A stretch of 64,000 nt of DNA from JBDHTQ01 sp039808765 (GTDB lineage Bacteria; Pseudomonadota; Alphaproteobacteria; UBA2400). Shown piece by piece: positions 18,046 to 26,635 of this stretch. Numbering within the stretch: the first letter of the stretch is position 1; each line of letters opens with the position of its first letter. The DNA is taken from the NCBI GenBank assembly GCA_039808765.1, contig JBDHTQ010000004.1, forward strand, positions 1 to 64,000, read 5' to 3'. Position numbers and translations under genes: made by a program. A model generated the notes under the pieces. It worked only from the letters and a program-made list of their open reading frames with translations, made no database searches and was not told where the DNA came from.

Positions 18046-18462
18046 ATGCCAAGGTTTTTATTTAATGAGCTTTCTTTATTTGTTGGTGCTGTTGCACTCG
18101 TGCTGGGCTTTAGCCAGACCTCTCTTTTGCGAACTAAGCCCGTTTTACCCGAGGGTTTGACTCCTGTGACAATGACAGATGTGCGTGCCTTAGATGCGGG
18201 TAAATTGCCTTTTCGGACTGCAAATACAGTTAATCTTGGGCGGGTTTATCCCGATGGTAGTTTTGGTTCGATTCCCGGAGCTGCCGCAACTTTTGCAGAA
18301 TGCGTAGCCCGTGAACTCAAGCGTATTGATTACTCTCCGCATATGGGTGATTCCTATCAAGACCTCTTGTTTGCTTATTGTTCAGGTAAAAATGGAGATC
18401 GTGTTTATATAACACCTGGTGGTAGTTTATACATGCCGCCTACAGTCAATCCGGTTTTATGA
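18046..18462 (+). CDS. Hypothetical protein with N-terminal membrane segment
   Basis: I do not recognise this 138-residue protein. It has a good ribosome binding site (AAGGAG, 7 bases before the ATG). A single hydrophobic segment at about 9-28 is followed by a mostly polar domain with two cysteines (in FAECVAREL and AYCSGKNGD) that could form a disulfide outside the cytoplasm. It lies between the divergent recF promoter region and convergent umuC. Possibly an anchored periplasmic protein; no function can be assigned. Confidence 0.6.
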   Translation: MPRFLFNELSLFVGAVALVLGFSQTSLLRTKPVLPEGLTPVTMTDVRALDAGKLPFRTANTVNLGRVYPDGSFGSIPGAAATFAECVARELKRIDYSPHMGDSYQDLLFAYCSGKNGDRVYITPGGSLYMPPTVNPVL

Positions 18463-18499
18463 ACATCTTTAGATTAACACGTGCTAATTTTTTAAGTGT

Positions 18500-19777
18500 T
18501 TAGCGAGCATAAATACGCAGCAGCTCCTCCCAAGATGTGGTGTAGCTTGGCGACGTATGAGATCGGCGTGATCGCCACTGACTATTGAGGCGTTCAGACG
18601 CGAAATAAACGGTATGCGCACCAAAAGTATGGTTAAGCTGATCGATTGTTTTCATTAATGTCGTACTGCGTGTGCACCCGGATGACGGGCTGTTGAATAG
18701 GTCAAACCGTTGAAGCGGTTTGTCATATAAATCCATGAGCAGAACGCCGGCTTTTTGGTATTGCACCCCATCTATATACAGTGTGTTTAATGTTTGTAGC
18801 GCGTGGTGTATAATCTTGCGCGTATCTTGTGTTGCTTCATCAAGCGGCACCACGACGCTTTTTGAAAAGGCTTTGTTTTTTTCCGCAAAGCGATTGGCGC
18901 TTACAAACACGCAAAGCGCTTGGGCATATAAATGCTTTTCCCGTAGTTTTTCACTCGCGCGTGTACAAAAAGCGGTAAGAGCAGAGATAAGAGCATCTTT
19001 CTTGCTTATGCGCACGCCAAAGCTTCGTGACACCATAATTTGTTGACGGGCCGGCTGAATAATTTCCAACGGAAGACATGAAATGCCTTGAAGTTCCATG
19101 ACTACGCGCTCCATAACGACTGAAAAAGCACGGCGAATGCGTTTGGGATCGGCTTCGCACAGTTCACGCACCGTACCAATTCCCAATCGTCGTAAGTGCG
19201 GTCCTGCGCGGCAACCAACACCCCACACTTCTTCTACCGGGATGTTCTCCATCACGATCAGTGGGTTTTCCAGTGCTTGCCAATCACAGAGAGAAGGCCG
19301 TGGGCTGCGTTTGTTTTTGACAAGAAAGTTGGCAAGTTTAGCCAGTGTTTTTGTGGGGCCGATACCAATCGAGAGCGGTAATCCGGTCCACTGCTTAACA
19401 CGATCAATCATGTTTTGAGCTAAATCCAAACGTTGTGAAGCGTTCTTCATGTGGCGCATGTCAAAAAAACACTCATCAATTGAGTAGACTTCTTGTTCTG
19501 GAGCCATATCTGCCAGAATCATCATCACCCGGTTGGATAGATCACCATACAAACGGTAGTTAGAAGAAAAAACATGGATTTTATGATGCTGAATCATATC
19601 TTTTATTTTAAAAAACGGTGTTCCCATTGGCACGCCCAGTGCTTTTGCTTCGTTGCTGCGTGCGATGACACATCCGTCGTTGTTGGATAAAATAACGATG
19701 GGTTTACCTTCAAGTTGTGGCGCAAAAACGCGCTCACAGCTGGCATAAAAATTGTTGCAATCAGCCAGAGCAAACAT
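18500..19777 (-). CDS. umuC: Y-family translesion DNA polymerase UmuC
   Basis: UmuC is the catalytic subunit of DNA polymerase V, an error-prone translesion polymerase. From the preferred ATG (GGGAG site 9 bases upstream) it has 425 residues. The polymerase N-terminus is MFALADCNNFYASCERVFAP, with the first catalytic Asp in ALADCNNFY; the second pair is in EVYSIDECFFD. The little-finger and C-terminal UmuC-specific region (DUF4113-like) follow. It is placed 33 bp after umuD, and the pair lies downstream of an SOS box, so it should be induced by DNA damage. Confidence 0.93.
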   Translation of the reverse strand: MFALADCNNFYASCERVFAPQLEGKPIVILSNNDGCVIARSNEAKALGVPMGTPFFKIKDMIQHHKIHVFSSNYRLYGDLSNRVMMILADMAPEQEVYSIDECFFDMRHMKNASQRLDLAQNMIDRVKQWTGLPLSIGIGPTKTLAKLANFLVKNKRSPRPSLCDWQALENPLIVMENIPVEEVWGVGCRAGPHLRRLGIGTVRELCEADPKRIRRAFSVVMERVVMELQGISCLPLEIIQPARQQIMVSRSFGVRISKKDALISALTAFCTRASEKLREKHLYAQALCVFVSANRFAEKNKAFSKSVVVPLDEATQDTRKIIHHALQTLNTLYIDGVQYQKAGVLLMDLYDKPLQRFDLFNSPSSGCTRSTTLMKTIDQLNHTFGAHTVYFASERLNSQWRSRRSHTSPSYTTSWEELLRIYAR

Positions 19778-19810
19778 GTGATGTTCTCCCATAAAGAGCA
19801 GGTATTTTTC

Positions 19811-20245
19811 CTAAAATGACCGGACCGAGTGTGCAACTACGCCCCAGATGGCAAGATCAGATCCTTCTTTAATTTCAATGGGGGGATAGCGGGGATTTTC
19901 AGGTAAAAGCAGAGTCTTGTTCTCGTTTTTAAACAAACGTTTAACAGTAAGCTCACCGTTGATTACGGCAATAACGATGGTGCCGCTTTTGGGTTCAAGG
20001 GCGCGGTCTACCACCAGCAAATCACCATTGTAGATGCCTGCACCCGTCATTGAATCGCCTTGCACGCGTACAAAAAAAGTGGCGGCGGGGTGGCGAATAA
20101 GATGCTCGGTTAAATCCAGTTCTTTCTCCAGGTGATCGTCTGCGGGCGACGGAAATCCTGCTGAAATGCGGGCGGCATAAAGAGGAAAACGTCGACGCTT
20201 GATTGCGGGGGTGGGAAAGGGGATAACGGGTGCAAAGGGATTCAT
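19811..20245 (-). CDS. umuD: UmuD, LexA-like self-cleaving polymerase V accessory protein
   Basis: UmuD is cut by RecA-stimulated self-cleavage and UmuD' then joins UmuC as polymerase V. The chosen ATG has a GGAG site 7 bases upstream; a GTG one codon earlier is possible. The 144-residue protein has the cleavage site Ala29-Gly30 in RISAGFPSP (E. coli has Cys-Gly), the nucleophile Ser65 in QGDSMTGAG and the general base Lys102 in ELTVKRLF. No DNA-binding domain is present, which separates it from LexA. It is the first gene of the umuDC operon. Confidence 0.93.
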   Translation of the reverse strand: MNPFAPVIPFPTPAIKRRRFPLYAARISAGFPSPADDHLEKELDLTEHLIRHPAATFFVRVQGDSMTGAGIYNGDLLVVDRALEPKSGTIVIAVINGELTVKRLFKNENKTLLLPENPRYPPIEIKEGSDLAIWGVVAHSVRSF

Positions 20246-20362
20246 CACCAGACTCCAATGTTAGAGACACGTCGAGAAAGCCTGCAGCCGGAGTGCGTGG
20301 CTGTGGGCGTGTGCCGAGATAGAGTGTATTTTGCCATGATTTTTTTAGTAATCAAGCAAAAT

Positions 20363-20377
20363 GTTCTTGTTGTGTTC
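20363..20377. promoter_or_regulatory. LexA (SOS) operator upstream of umuDC
   Basis: The sequence reads GTTC, seven bases, GTTC, which is exactly the alphaproteobacterial LexA box GTTCN7GTTC. It lies 118 bp before the umuD ATG, in the intergenic region shared with the divergent SnoaL-like gene. On the minus strand, TTGATT (20350-20355) and AAAATA (20327-20332), 17 bp apart, form a possible promoter just downstream of the box; that promoter call is weak. Confidence 0.75.
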
Positions 20378-20481
20378 TTTTTTATTTTAACCCGTTTTAA
20401 AAAGGTTCTTGATTATCAAGAAAACCCACATACGTTGAGGAAGAGCCTGTGAAAAGTAGCTATTGTGTTAAGGAGTAAACA

Positions 20482-20901
20482 ATGATGACGCAAAATCTCC
20501 AGTCAGAAAATGAAGTACGTGAGGCTATTGCTCAATGGAGTGATGCGTTGATGCGGCAAGATGTTGACGCGATGTTGAAGGATTATGATCCCGACGTTGT
20601 GTTATACGATGTGGTAGGGCTGTATACGGGCGTGAAAGCCATTCGTGATTTGTGGTTGGCGTGTTTTCCAAAAATGCCAAAAACATTTAAACTACAATAT
20701 GATCAGATGGTTGTTCATGCGGGTGATGATACGGCGCTCATGCATGCCTTGGCCTCTTTTTGTTCAGAAGCTGAGCCCGATCATCCTGCCTGCAAAAGCC
20801 CTGTTCGCGTTACTGTTGCGTATCGCAAAAAAGCAGGGATCTGGCATGTTGTGCATGAGCACGTTTCGGTGCCCATGATGGTTAGTGATTGCGCAGCGTA
20901 A
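20482..20901 (+). CDS. SnoaL-like / NTF2-fold protein
   Basis: The 139-residue protein has the NTF2-like (SnoaL/ketosteroid isomerase-like) pattern: an N-terminal helix with EVREAIAQWSDALMRQDVDAML, then DYDPDVVLYDVVG, and a C-terminal strand pair VTVAYRKKAGIWHVVHEHVS. Such proteins often have unassigned catalytic or ligand-binding roles. The ATG follows TAAGGAG. It is divergent from umuDC and shares the intergenic region holding the SOS box, so damage-responsive expression is possible but not shown. The structured repeat copy 2 follows its stop. Confidence 0.75.
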   Translation: MMTQNLQSENEVREAIAQWSDALMRQDVDAMLKDYDPDVVLYDVVGLYTGVKAIRDLWLACFPKMPKTFKLQYDQMVVHAGDDTALMHALASFCSEAEPDHPACKSPVRVTVAYRKKAGIWHVVHEHVSVPMMVSDCAA

Positions 20902-20916
20902 CAATGAATATTTTAG

Positions 20917-21016
20917 AGCAAATCCCAAAAGATGGAATCGGCGAGACCCTCTTTGACGATGTATTCGCGTTAAAAAAATGAAACGAGCGCGTCTATCTTC
21001 GGTAGATGCGCTCGAG
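20917..21016. repeat. Structured intergenic repeat, copy 2
   Basis: This is the second copy of the roughly 90-bp element at 14.2 kb and is in the same orientation. Its terminal hairpin has the stem GAGCGCGTCTA / TAGATGCGCTC around a TCTTCGG loop: eleven pairs including one G-T. The inner stem pairs differ from copy 1 but remain paired. It follows the SnoaL-like gene. The start resembles, loosely, the AGAGC-initiated palindromic repeats of other alphaproteobacteria; that relationship is unproven. Confidence 0.7.
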
Positions 21017-21215
21017 TCCACGAAATATTATATTTTTTGATTTGAAGGAATAGGAAATATTATGTAGTTAACAGATGTTTTTAACGAACGTATTGCGTCC
21101 AGAGTGGCTATGATTGTTGCGGCAGGCTGTTAGCGCGCATGCCACAGACCAAATTCTAAGCTTAGAGCTGCGCCTTAAAGATGTCGCACCAGTCTTTGAT
21201 GCAGCCGAGCATCAT
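21017..21215. other. Gap with a possible decayed reading frame
   Basis: This stretch sits between repeat copy 2 and the dnaN terminator. A ribosome-binding-like AAGGAATAGG precedes an ATG that is followed at once by TAG (21062-21067); the same frame then reads about 19 sensible codons (LTDVFNERIASRV...) before another stop, and a different frame continues. It may be the remnant of a gene or chance. No intact gene is supported. Confidence 0.25.
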
Positions 21216-21253
21216 AAAAAAGGCGCACCATTTTTTAGCATGGGGCGCCTTTT
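21216..21253 (-). terminator. Rho-independent terminator of dnaN
   Basis: AGGCGC at 21221-21226 pairs with GCGCCT at 21245-21250, flanked by A-run and T-run, so on the minus strand the hairpin is followed by a T-rich tract. It lies 18 bp after the dnaN stop. Confidence 0.75.
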
Positions 21254-21270
21254 AATGTTTACATTGATGC

Positions 21271-22392
21271 TTATACCCTCATCGGCATCAGCACAAAAAG
21301 CGCAGAGCTATCGTTCGCTGCACTGATGATCGTGGGTGAGCCGCTATCCGCCAGCTTGACTTGCACTGTATCGCTGTCAACCTGCTGAATGATTTCATAC
21401 AAGTAGCGACTGTTGAAACCGATATCCAAGTCGGTGGTATCGTAGCTGACTTCAATCTCTTCATCCGCGGTACCCAGAGCGTCGGGGCTATTAGCTGTTA
21501 AACGCAATGTGCCATCACGCAAAGAAAGCTTTACGATGCGGGTCTTTTCAGAAGCAATGGTTGCGACACGATCCACTGCATCTGCTAAGGCTTTGCGGTT
21601 AGCTTGCATGATTTTATCATTACCGGCCGGGATCACGCGTTCGTAGTCAGGGAATTTTCCATCAATCAGCTTGGTGGTGAGAATGGTGTTGCCAATACTG
21701 ATGCGGGCTTTTGTTGCCGAGAAAGCCAGAACGACATCTTGCTCACCTTCGTCGAGCAGTTTGCGGATTTCGCCAACGGATTTGCGTGGAATGATCACGC
21801 CGGGCAGTGCCTCTCCTCCTGCAGGCAAGGGGATCTCTGTGCGAGCCAAACGATGGCCATCGGTGGCCACAGCCCGCAACAAAGGTGTTGCGCCAGAAGA
21901 GGCGGAGTGTAGATAAATTCCGTTCAGATAATAGCGCGTCTCTTCGGTTGACATGGCGAAGCGTGTGCTATCAATCAGATGAACGAGACTCTTCGAATCC
22001 AATGAGAATTGGCAGTTAAGATCAGCACCGACCATTTGCGGAAAGTCATCGACGGGCAAACAGCCGAGTTTAAAATTAGAGCGTCCAGCGCGAATGGAGA
22101 GTTGTTCTTTGCCGGTTACATACTCCAACTCAACCTCTGCTCCGTCGGGCAGTTTTCGCACAATGTCGTAGAGCATACCGGCTGGCGCTGTTGTTGCGCC
22201 TGCGAGGGCTACGTCAGCGGGGATGGTTTCAACCAGTTCAATTTCCATATCGCTGGCGATTAAGGTGAGATGTCCTTGTTCGGCGCGTAAGAGGACATTG
22301 GAAAGAATCGGAATCGTGTTACGACGCTCAACAACACCTTGGGTATGGGCAAGGGCTTTTAGAAAGGCAGAGCGGTCAATGGTTAATTTCAT
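21271..22392 (-). CDS. dnaN: DNA polymerase III beta subunit (sliding clamp)
   Basis: The beta clamp tethers DNA polymerase III to DNA and recruits repair proteins. The chosen ATG (MKLTIDRSAFLKAL) matches the family N-terminus, has a GAGGA site about 7 bases upstream and gives 373 residues; a 25-residue upstream extension is open but unlike the family. Family landmarks are RRNTIPILSNVLL, the middle-domain GRSNFKLGCLPVDDFP, GKFPDYERVIP, and the C-terminal ANDSSALFVLMPMRV. It is the gene before msbA's stop in the minus direction, with 104 bp between, and has its own terminator. Confidence 0.96.
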   Translation of the reverse strand: MKLTIDRSAFLKALAHTQGVVERRNTIPILSNVLLRAEQGHLTLIASDMEIELVETIPADVALAGATTAPAGMLYDIVRKLPDGAEVELEYVTGKEQLSIRAGRSNFKLGCLPVDDFPQMVGADLNCQFSLDSKSLVHLIDSTRFAMSTEETRYYLNGIYLHSASSGATPLLRAVATDGHRLARTEIPLPAGGEALPGVIIPRKSVGEIRKLLDEGEQDVVLAFSATKARISIGNTILTTKLIDGKFPDYERVIPAGNDKIMQANRKALADAVDRVATIASEKTRIVKLSLRDGTLRLTANSPDALGTADEEIEVSYDTTDLDIGFNSRYLYEIIQQVDSDTVQVKLADSGSPTIISAANDSSALFVLMPMRV

Positions 22393-22496
22393 GGGCTTCC
22401 TCATGCGAAAAAGTGCGACTTTTCCTATAGCACGATTCGATACCAAGCAAGCATGAACTTGCAACAAAACGTCTTGAAGATCTTAATTTTTGATGA

Positions 22497-24278
22497 TTAT
22501 GCAGCCAACCCGCCTGCCTGCAAGCGCCATAGGCGGGCATAAACGCCCTCAAGGGCCAGTAATTGAACATGGGAGCCTTTTTCAATGATCTGGCCTTTGT
22601 CCATGACGTAAATCAAGTCAGACTCCGCAATTGTAGAGAGGCGGTGGGCAATTGCCAACGTTGTTTTGCCTTTTTGCAACTCAGCGAGTGCCATTTGCAC
22701 GGCGCGCTCCGACTCGCTGTCGAGCGCTGAGGTTGCCTCATCCAGCAAAAGAATGGGGGCGTTCCTCAACATTGCGCGGGCAATACTGATGCGTTGACGC
22801 TGCCCGCCGGAAAGGCGGGTACCGTTTTCGCCCACAATCGTATCGTATCCTTGGGGGAGGGAAAGAATAAAATCATGGGCATAAGCGGCTTTTGCTGCGG
22901 CTTCTACATCGATATCGCTGGCTGATTCGCTGCCATAACGAATATTGGCGCGAATGGTATCATCAAACATCGCAACATCTTGAGACACGAGCGCAAAATA
23001 TTTGCGTAGACTGGCAAAAGTGACGTCGCGCACATCAACCCCACCCACTTTTACTGCGCCCTGTTGAACGTCATACATACGCAAAATCAGGTTGAGCAAA
23101 GACGATTTACCTGCGCCAGAGGGGCCGATAACCGCAACGGCTTTTCCGGTAGGAATAGTGAAAGAAACTTCCTGTAAAACGGGCTGTTCGGGGTCGTAGC
23201 CGAACGTGACGTTGGAGAACTCCACCGTCGAATCGTGCAAAGTAAGCACCTGTGCGTCGGGTTGTTCATTGACGGTCGTAGGGTGATCAAGTACCAGAAA
23301 AACCCGCTCTGCTGCTGCCAAGCCTGCCTGAATTTGCCCGTTCAGTTTTGTAAGCTTTTTTGTGGGTTCGTAGGCCAGCAGAAAAGCTGTGATGAATGAC
23401 ATCAAATCTCCGGGTGTGCTATGTCCGAGCATAATTTGATGGCCGCCATAAACCATTACCATTACAATAGCTGCGCCACTCAAAATTTCATTGATTGGTG
23501 TGGTGTAGTTTGAAATACGAAAAGCTTTTACTGTGAGTTTGTAAAGGTGATCAATTTTTTTTCCTACGCGCTGCTCTTCATAGTTTTCTGTTCCATAAGC
23601 TTTGACTTGGCGTGCGGCAACAAAGGTTTGCCCCATGACGGATGAAATATCGCCGATCGCCTCTTGTGTCTGTCGCCAGACTCGGCGGAGTTTCTTGACG
23701 ATTTTTGCCACAAAATATCCTGCTAACGGAAATGCAATAAACGAAATAATAGCGAGCTTTGGGTCGCGCCAAAACATGACACTCACCAGAATGATTAAGC
23801 TCAAGGCGCTTGAACCCACACCAATTAACGATTCGCCTACAGCTAGCCGCATAACCTGCACATCATTAATCACGCGTGAGAGAAGCTGACCCGATGCGTT
23901 GGCGTGAAGGTAGGCAAGATCAGAGCGAATGAGGCTGGAGTACAGCTGTCGTTGCGTCGTTGCGACGATACGCTGACCAATGGTGTTGAGTTGTATGGCA
24001 TTGAGGTATCCGCTGATGCCGCGCAGGGTGAAAACAATGAAGACGGCGGCTGCAACCTCCACAAGTCTTGCTTCGTTTTGGACACGAAAAACCTCATCAA
24101 TGACGGGCTTCATCAGCACGGCTAAAGCGCCGGTCATGGCTGCTGAAACAGCCATGAAAAAAAACGCACTGCACAACAGCCGCCAATGGGGGCGCAAATA
24201 TTCTTTTATCAATCGTTTAAGTAGAACGCGCCCCGAGAGCGTGAGTTGATAATCTTTTTGCGGCTTTGGATTTTTCAC
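22497..24278 (-). CDS. msbA: Lipid A / lipid flippase ABC transporter MsbA
   Basis: MsbA flips lipid A core across the inner membrane. The 593-residue half-transporter has a six-span membrane domain (about 35-330) and an ATPase domain with Walker A GPSGAGKSSLLN, signature LSGGQRQRISIARAM, Walker B ILLLDEATSAL and the H-loop IAHRLSTI. The fusion of membrane and ATPase parts, its length and its N-terminal LKRLIKEYLRPHWRLL fit MsbA. Other homodimeric lipid exporters share these motifs, so substrate is inferred from family. The common lpxK/kdtA neighbours are absent in this window. Confidence 0.87.
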   Translation of the reverse strand: MKNPKPQKDYQLTLSGRVLLKRLIKEYLRPHWRLLCSAFFFMAVSAAMTGALAVLMKPVIDEVFRVQNEARLVEVAAAVFIVFTLRGISGYLNAIQLNTIGQRIVATTQRQLYSSLIRSDLAYLHANASGQLLSRVINDVQVMRLAVGESLIGVGSSALSLIILVSVMFWRDPKLAIISFIAFPLAGYFVAKIVKKLRRVWRQTQEAIGDISSVMGQTFVAARQVKAYGTENYEEQRVGKKIDHLYKLTVKAFRISNYTTPINEILSGAAIVMVMVYGGHQIMLGHSTPGDLMSFITAFLLAYEPTKKLTKLNGQIQAGLAAAERVFLVLDHPTTVNEQPDAQVLTLHDSTVEFSNVTFGYDPEQPVLQEVSFTIPTGKAVAVIGPSGAGKSSLLNLILRMYDVQQGAVKVGGVDVRDVTFASLRKYFALVSQDVAMFDDTIRANIRYGSESASDIDVEAAAKAAYAHDFILSLPQGYDTIVGENGTRLSGGQRQRISIARAMLRNAPILLLDEATSALDSESERAVQMALAELQKGKTTLAIAHRLSTIAESDLIYVMDKGQIIEKGSHVQLLALEGVYARLWRLQAGGLAA

Positions 24279-24338
24279 ACCCGTTCTCCAGTAATTCTTA
24301 CCATTCTCTATACTGGTTCTTGGGTGCTAATGCAAATC

Positions 24339-25151
24339 TCACGGTGTTCCGGGATGGGTCAACGTATGGTTCTTGATTTTTCCGATAAGGCGTCGGGCGC
24401 ATTTAGGGGGTAAATGTCCTTTCCCTTTTCCCTTGACGTCGGGAATAACAATTTGTGGGGGGCGCTTGCGTTTGTTTCGTACGTCTTTACAGTGACGCGC
24501 GGGTGTGTGTTTTCTCTTTGGCTTTGCGGCCATTCCAAATGCAGCTTCAAGGGCCTCTCTTACGGTTTGATCTTGAGAGCATTCTGTTAAGCCAGTGGTT
24601 GCTTTTGATTCTTCGGCAGCCCTTGCAAAAGCAGCTTCAAGAAGCTCTCGCATGTTCACTTCATGTGAGCCTTCTGCAATTGCACTTTTTTCGTTTTGTG
24701 GCGACGCAGGTATTTCTTCAAGAGGTTGTGTCTCTTCTAAATCTAAGCTTTTTAGACGTTCTTTTCGGGAAATAAAACGACCATGCTCATCTTTATGCTG
24801 ATGTTTTTGCAATTTTCTTCGATTTTTTTTTGTTGCGCGTGCACGTAGGGCTTGTGCAACTTCCATGAATGAACCCTCCCCATCTTGCTGGGGCGGAATA
24901 AAGACTTTACCGCCTGATTTTGTGCGTGCAGCCTGGCGCAGCAAGATTTTTGGGATATTAAATTCATGTTGCCTTTCAAGGGCGTTCAATCGGTCGATAT
25001 CCTGCTCAACCGCCATTTCACGCCACCCCGCTTGCTTTAATGCATATTCAGCGTTTTTTGCAGTAATTGGGCCTGATTTATCTCTTGGTGTGTAGTGATG
25101 TCTGCGAGGCTGTCTTTGAGAGGTATGTCTCATGGCGCGGGTCGGACGCAT
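24339..25151 (-). CDS. Basic hypothetical protein with internal repeat
   Basis: I do not recognise this 270-residue protein. It is rich in Lys, Arg, His and Gln, especially in the first 30 and last 60 residues, which suggests nucleic-acid or polyanion binding. Two short repeats are visible: MRELLEAAFARAAE (about 165) and VREALEAAFGMAAK (about 195). No signal peptide or membrane segment is seen. The ATG has an AAAGGA site 7 bases upstream. It is placed between msbA and the phosphohexomutase gene, on the same strand. A secretion substrate of the nearby type IVB system is one possibility, but nothing in the sequence proves it. Confidence 0.6.
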   Translation of the reverse strand: MRPTRAMRHTSQRQPRRHHYTPRDKSGPITAKNAEYALKQAGWREMAVEQDIDRLNALERQHEFNIPKILLRQAARTKSGGKVFIPPQQDGEGSFMEVAQALRARATKKNRRKLQKHQHKDEHGRFISRKERLKSLDLEETQPLEEIPASPQNEKSAIAEGSHEVNMRELLEAAFARAAEESKATTGLTECSQDQTVREALEAAFGMAAKPKRKHTPARHCKDVRNKRKRPPQIVIPDVKGKGKGHLPPKCARRLIGKIKNHTLTHPGTP

Positions 25152-25254
25152 GATGATCCTTTAAAAAATTGAAAATTCCTACGCCTCTTCTCTCACAAAA
25201 AAAGAGAGAAAAGCAAGCTTTATCCCTCTCTTAAAACAAAAATATTTTTATGTG

Positions 25255-26634
25255 TTAGTCGAACAGTCCTGCCGTAGCGACACCACTTTGTTCAAGCTGC
25301 TCAACAAGTGATTTTTTCAAAATATCTAAACCTGTTTCGGAAGATGATTCCGCGCGGGCGACCAAAACGTCCTGCGTATTGGATGCTCTTAACAGCCACC
25401 ATCCTTCAGGGGTGTTGACGCGTACACCGTCTATATCAATAACGCTAATATCTGCACGCTGGTTCAGGCGCGCTTTAATTTCCTCTACGATAGCAAACTT
25501 GCGCGGCTCATCCACCTGAAAGCGTACTTCTGGAGTGTTAATGCCAGCGGGCAGAGCTTCACGCAGCTGTGCCAATGTTTGGGTGCACGCGCCCAAGAGA
25601 TTGAGCAATTTAATGCCGCCATAAAGGGCATCATCAAAGCCATAATTGTCAGCAAAAAAGATGTGGCCCGACATTTCTCCCGCCAAGGGAGAGCCAATCT
25701 CAGCCATTTTAGCCTTAATTAGCGAATGGCCGGTTTTCCACATCAGTGGTTTGCCGCCTAAGCGCGCAATTTCATCATAGAGAGTTTGGCTGGCTTTTAC
25801 ATCGGCAATGATGGTTGCTCCGGGCTGTTCTTTTAAAACATCCGAGGCATAGAGTGCGAGCAACTGATCGCCCCACACCACATGTCCGGTATTATCTATC
25901 GCGCCCACGCGATCGGCATCGCCATCAAAGCCGATTCCCACATCGGCTTTCTGTTCTAGGACGGTTTTTTTCAAATCAACAAGATTTTTTTCAACCGTCG
26001 GATCGGGGTGGTGATTGGGAAAATTGCCATCAATATCGCCAAAAAGAATGGTGTGCTCGCCGGGCAACCGTGCGACCAGTTTTTGCAACATTTCACCGCC
26101 TGCACCGTTGCCATTGTCCCAAACAACCTTGAGCGGACGGGGTGATTTATAGCTGGCTACTAACATGTCGATATAGGCATCGCGCACATCAACGGTTTTT
26201 TCTTGCCCCTGACCCTGTTCAAGATTACCTGTTTCTGAAAGCCTGCCGATTTCTTGAATCGCCTCGCCATAGACAGGGCCTTTATGAAGCATTTTAATGC
26301 CGTTGTAGTCGGGCGGGTTGTGAGAGCCTGTGATCATCACACCAGCATCGGCTTTAAGATGTTTGACCGAAAAATAAAGCATCGGTGTGGGGCCTAACCC
26401 GATCATCACTACATCTACACCTGATTGGCGCAATCCTTCTGACATTGCAGCGGCAAAAGAGGGTGAGCTATGACGACCATCGTAGCCTACGCACACCATG
26501 TGTCCACCTGCACGTTTGATTATTGTGCCGAATGCGTGGCCGGTGGCTTTGACATCCAAAGCGCTCAGTGTTTTGTCAACGATACCGCGAATGTCATATT
26601 CGCGCAAAATTCCGGGGTCTAAACGATAGGCCAT
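25255..26634 (-). CDS. Phosphomannomutase/phosphoglucomutase (AlgC family)
   Basis: This enzyme interconverts hexose 6- and 1-phosphates for sugar-nucleotide synthesis. The chosen ATG has a GGGAG site at 8 bases and is one base after the galU stop; it gives 459 residues and the family N-terminus LREYDIRGIVD. The four active-site loops are seen: phosphoserine loop TGSHNPPDYNG, metal loop GFDGDADRVGA, sugar-binding GEMSGHIFF, and the phosphate-binding RASNTQ near the C-terminus. The galU-algC-type pairing supplies UDP-glucose and related precursors for surface polysaccharide. Which hexose is preferred cannot be read from sequence. Confidence 0.9.
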   Translation of the reverse strand: MAYRLDPGILREYDIRGIVDKTLSALDVKATGHAFGTIIKRAGGHMVCVGYDGRHSSPSFAAAMSEGLRQSGVDVVMIGLGPTPMLYFSVKHLKADAGVMITGSHNPPDYNGIKMLHKGPVYGEAIQEIGRLSETGNLEQGQGQEKTVDVRDAYIDMLVASYKSPRPLKVVWDNGNGAGGEMLQKLVARLPGEHTILFGDIDGNFPNHHPDPTVEKNLVDLKKTVLEQKADVGIGFDGDADRVGAIDNTGHVVWGDQLLALYASDVLKEQPGATIIADVKASQTLYDEIARLGGKPLMWKTGHSLIKAKMAEIGSPLAGEMSGHIFFADNYGFDDALYGGIKLLNLLGACTQTLAQLREALPAGINTPEVRFQVDEPRKFAIVEEIKARLNQRADISVIDIDGVRVNTPEGWWLLRASNTQDVLVARAESSSETGLDILKKSLVEQLEQSGVATAGLFD

Positions 26635-26635
26635 T

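Noticed and set aside
21114..21326. Plus-strand frame overlapping the dnaN terminator
   Set aside because: It begins at a TTG without a ribosome binding site and covers the dnaN 3' end.
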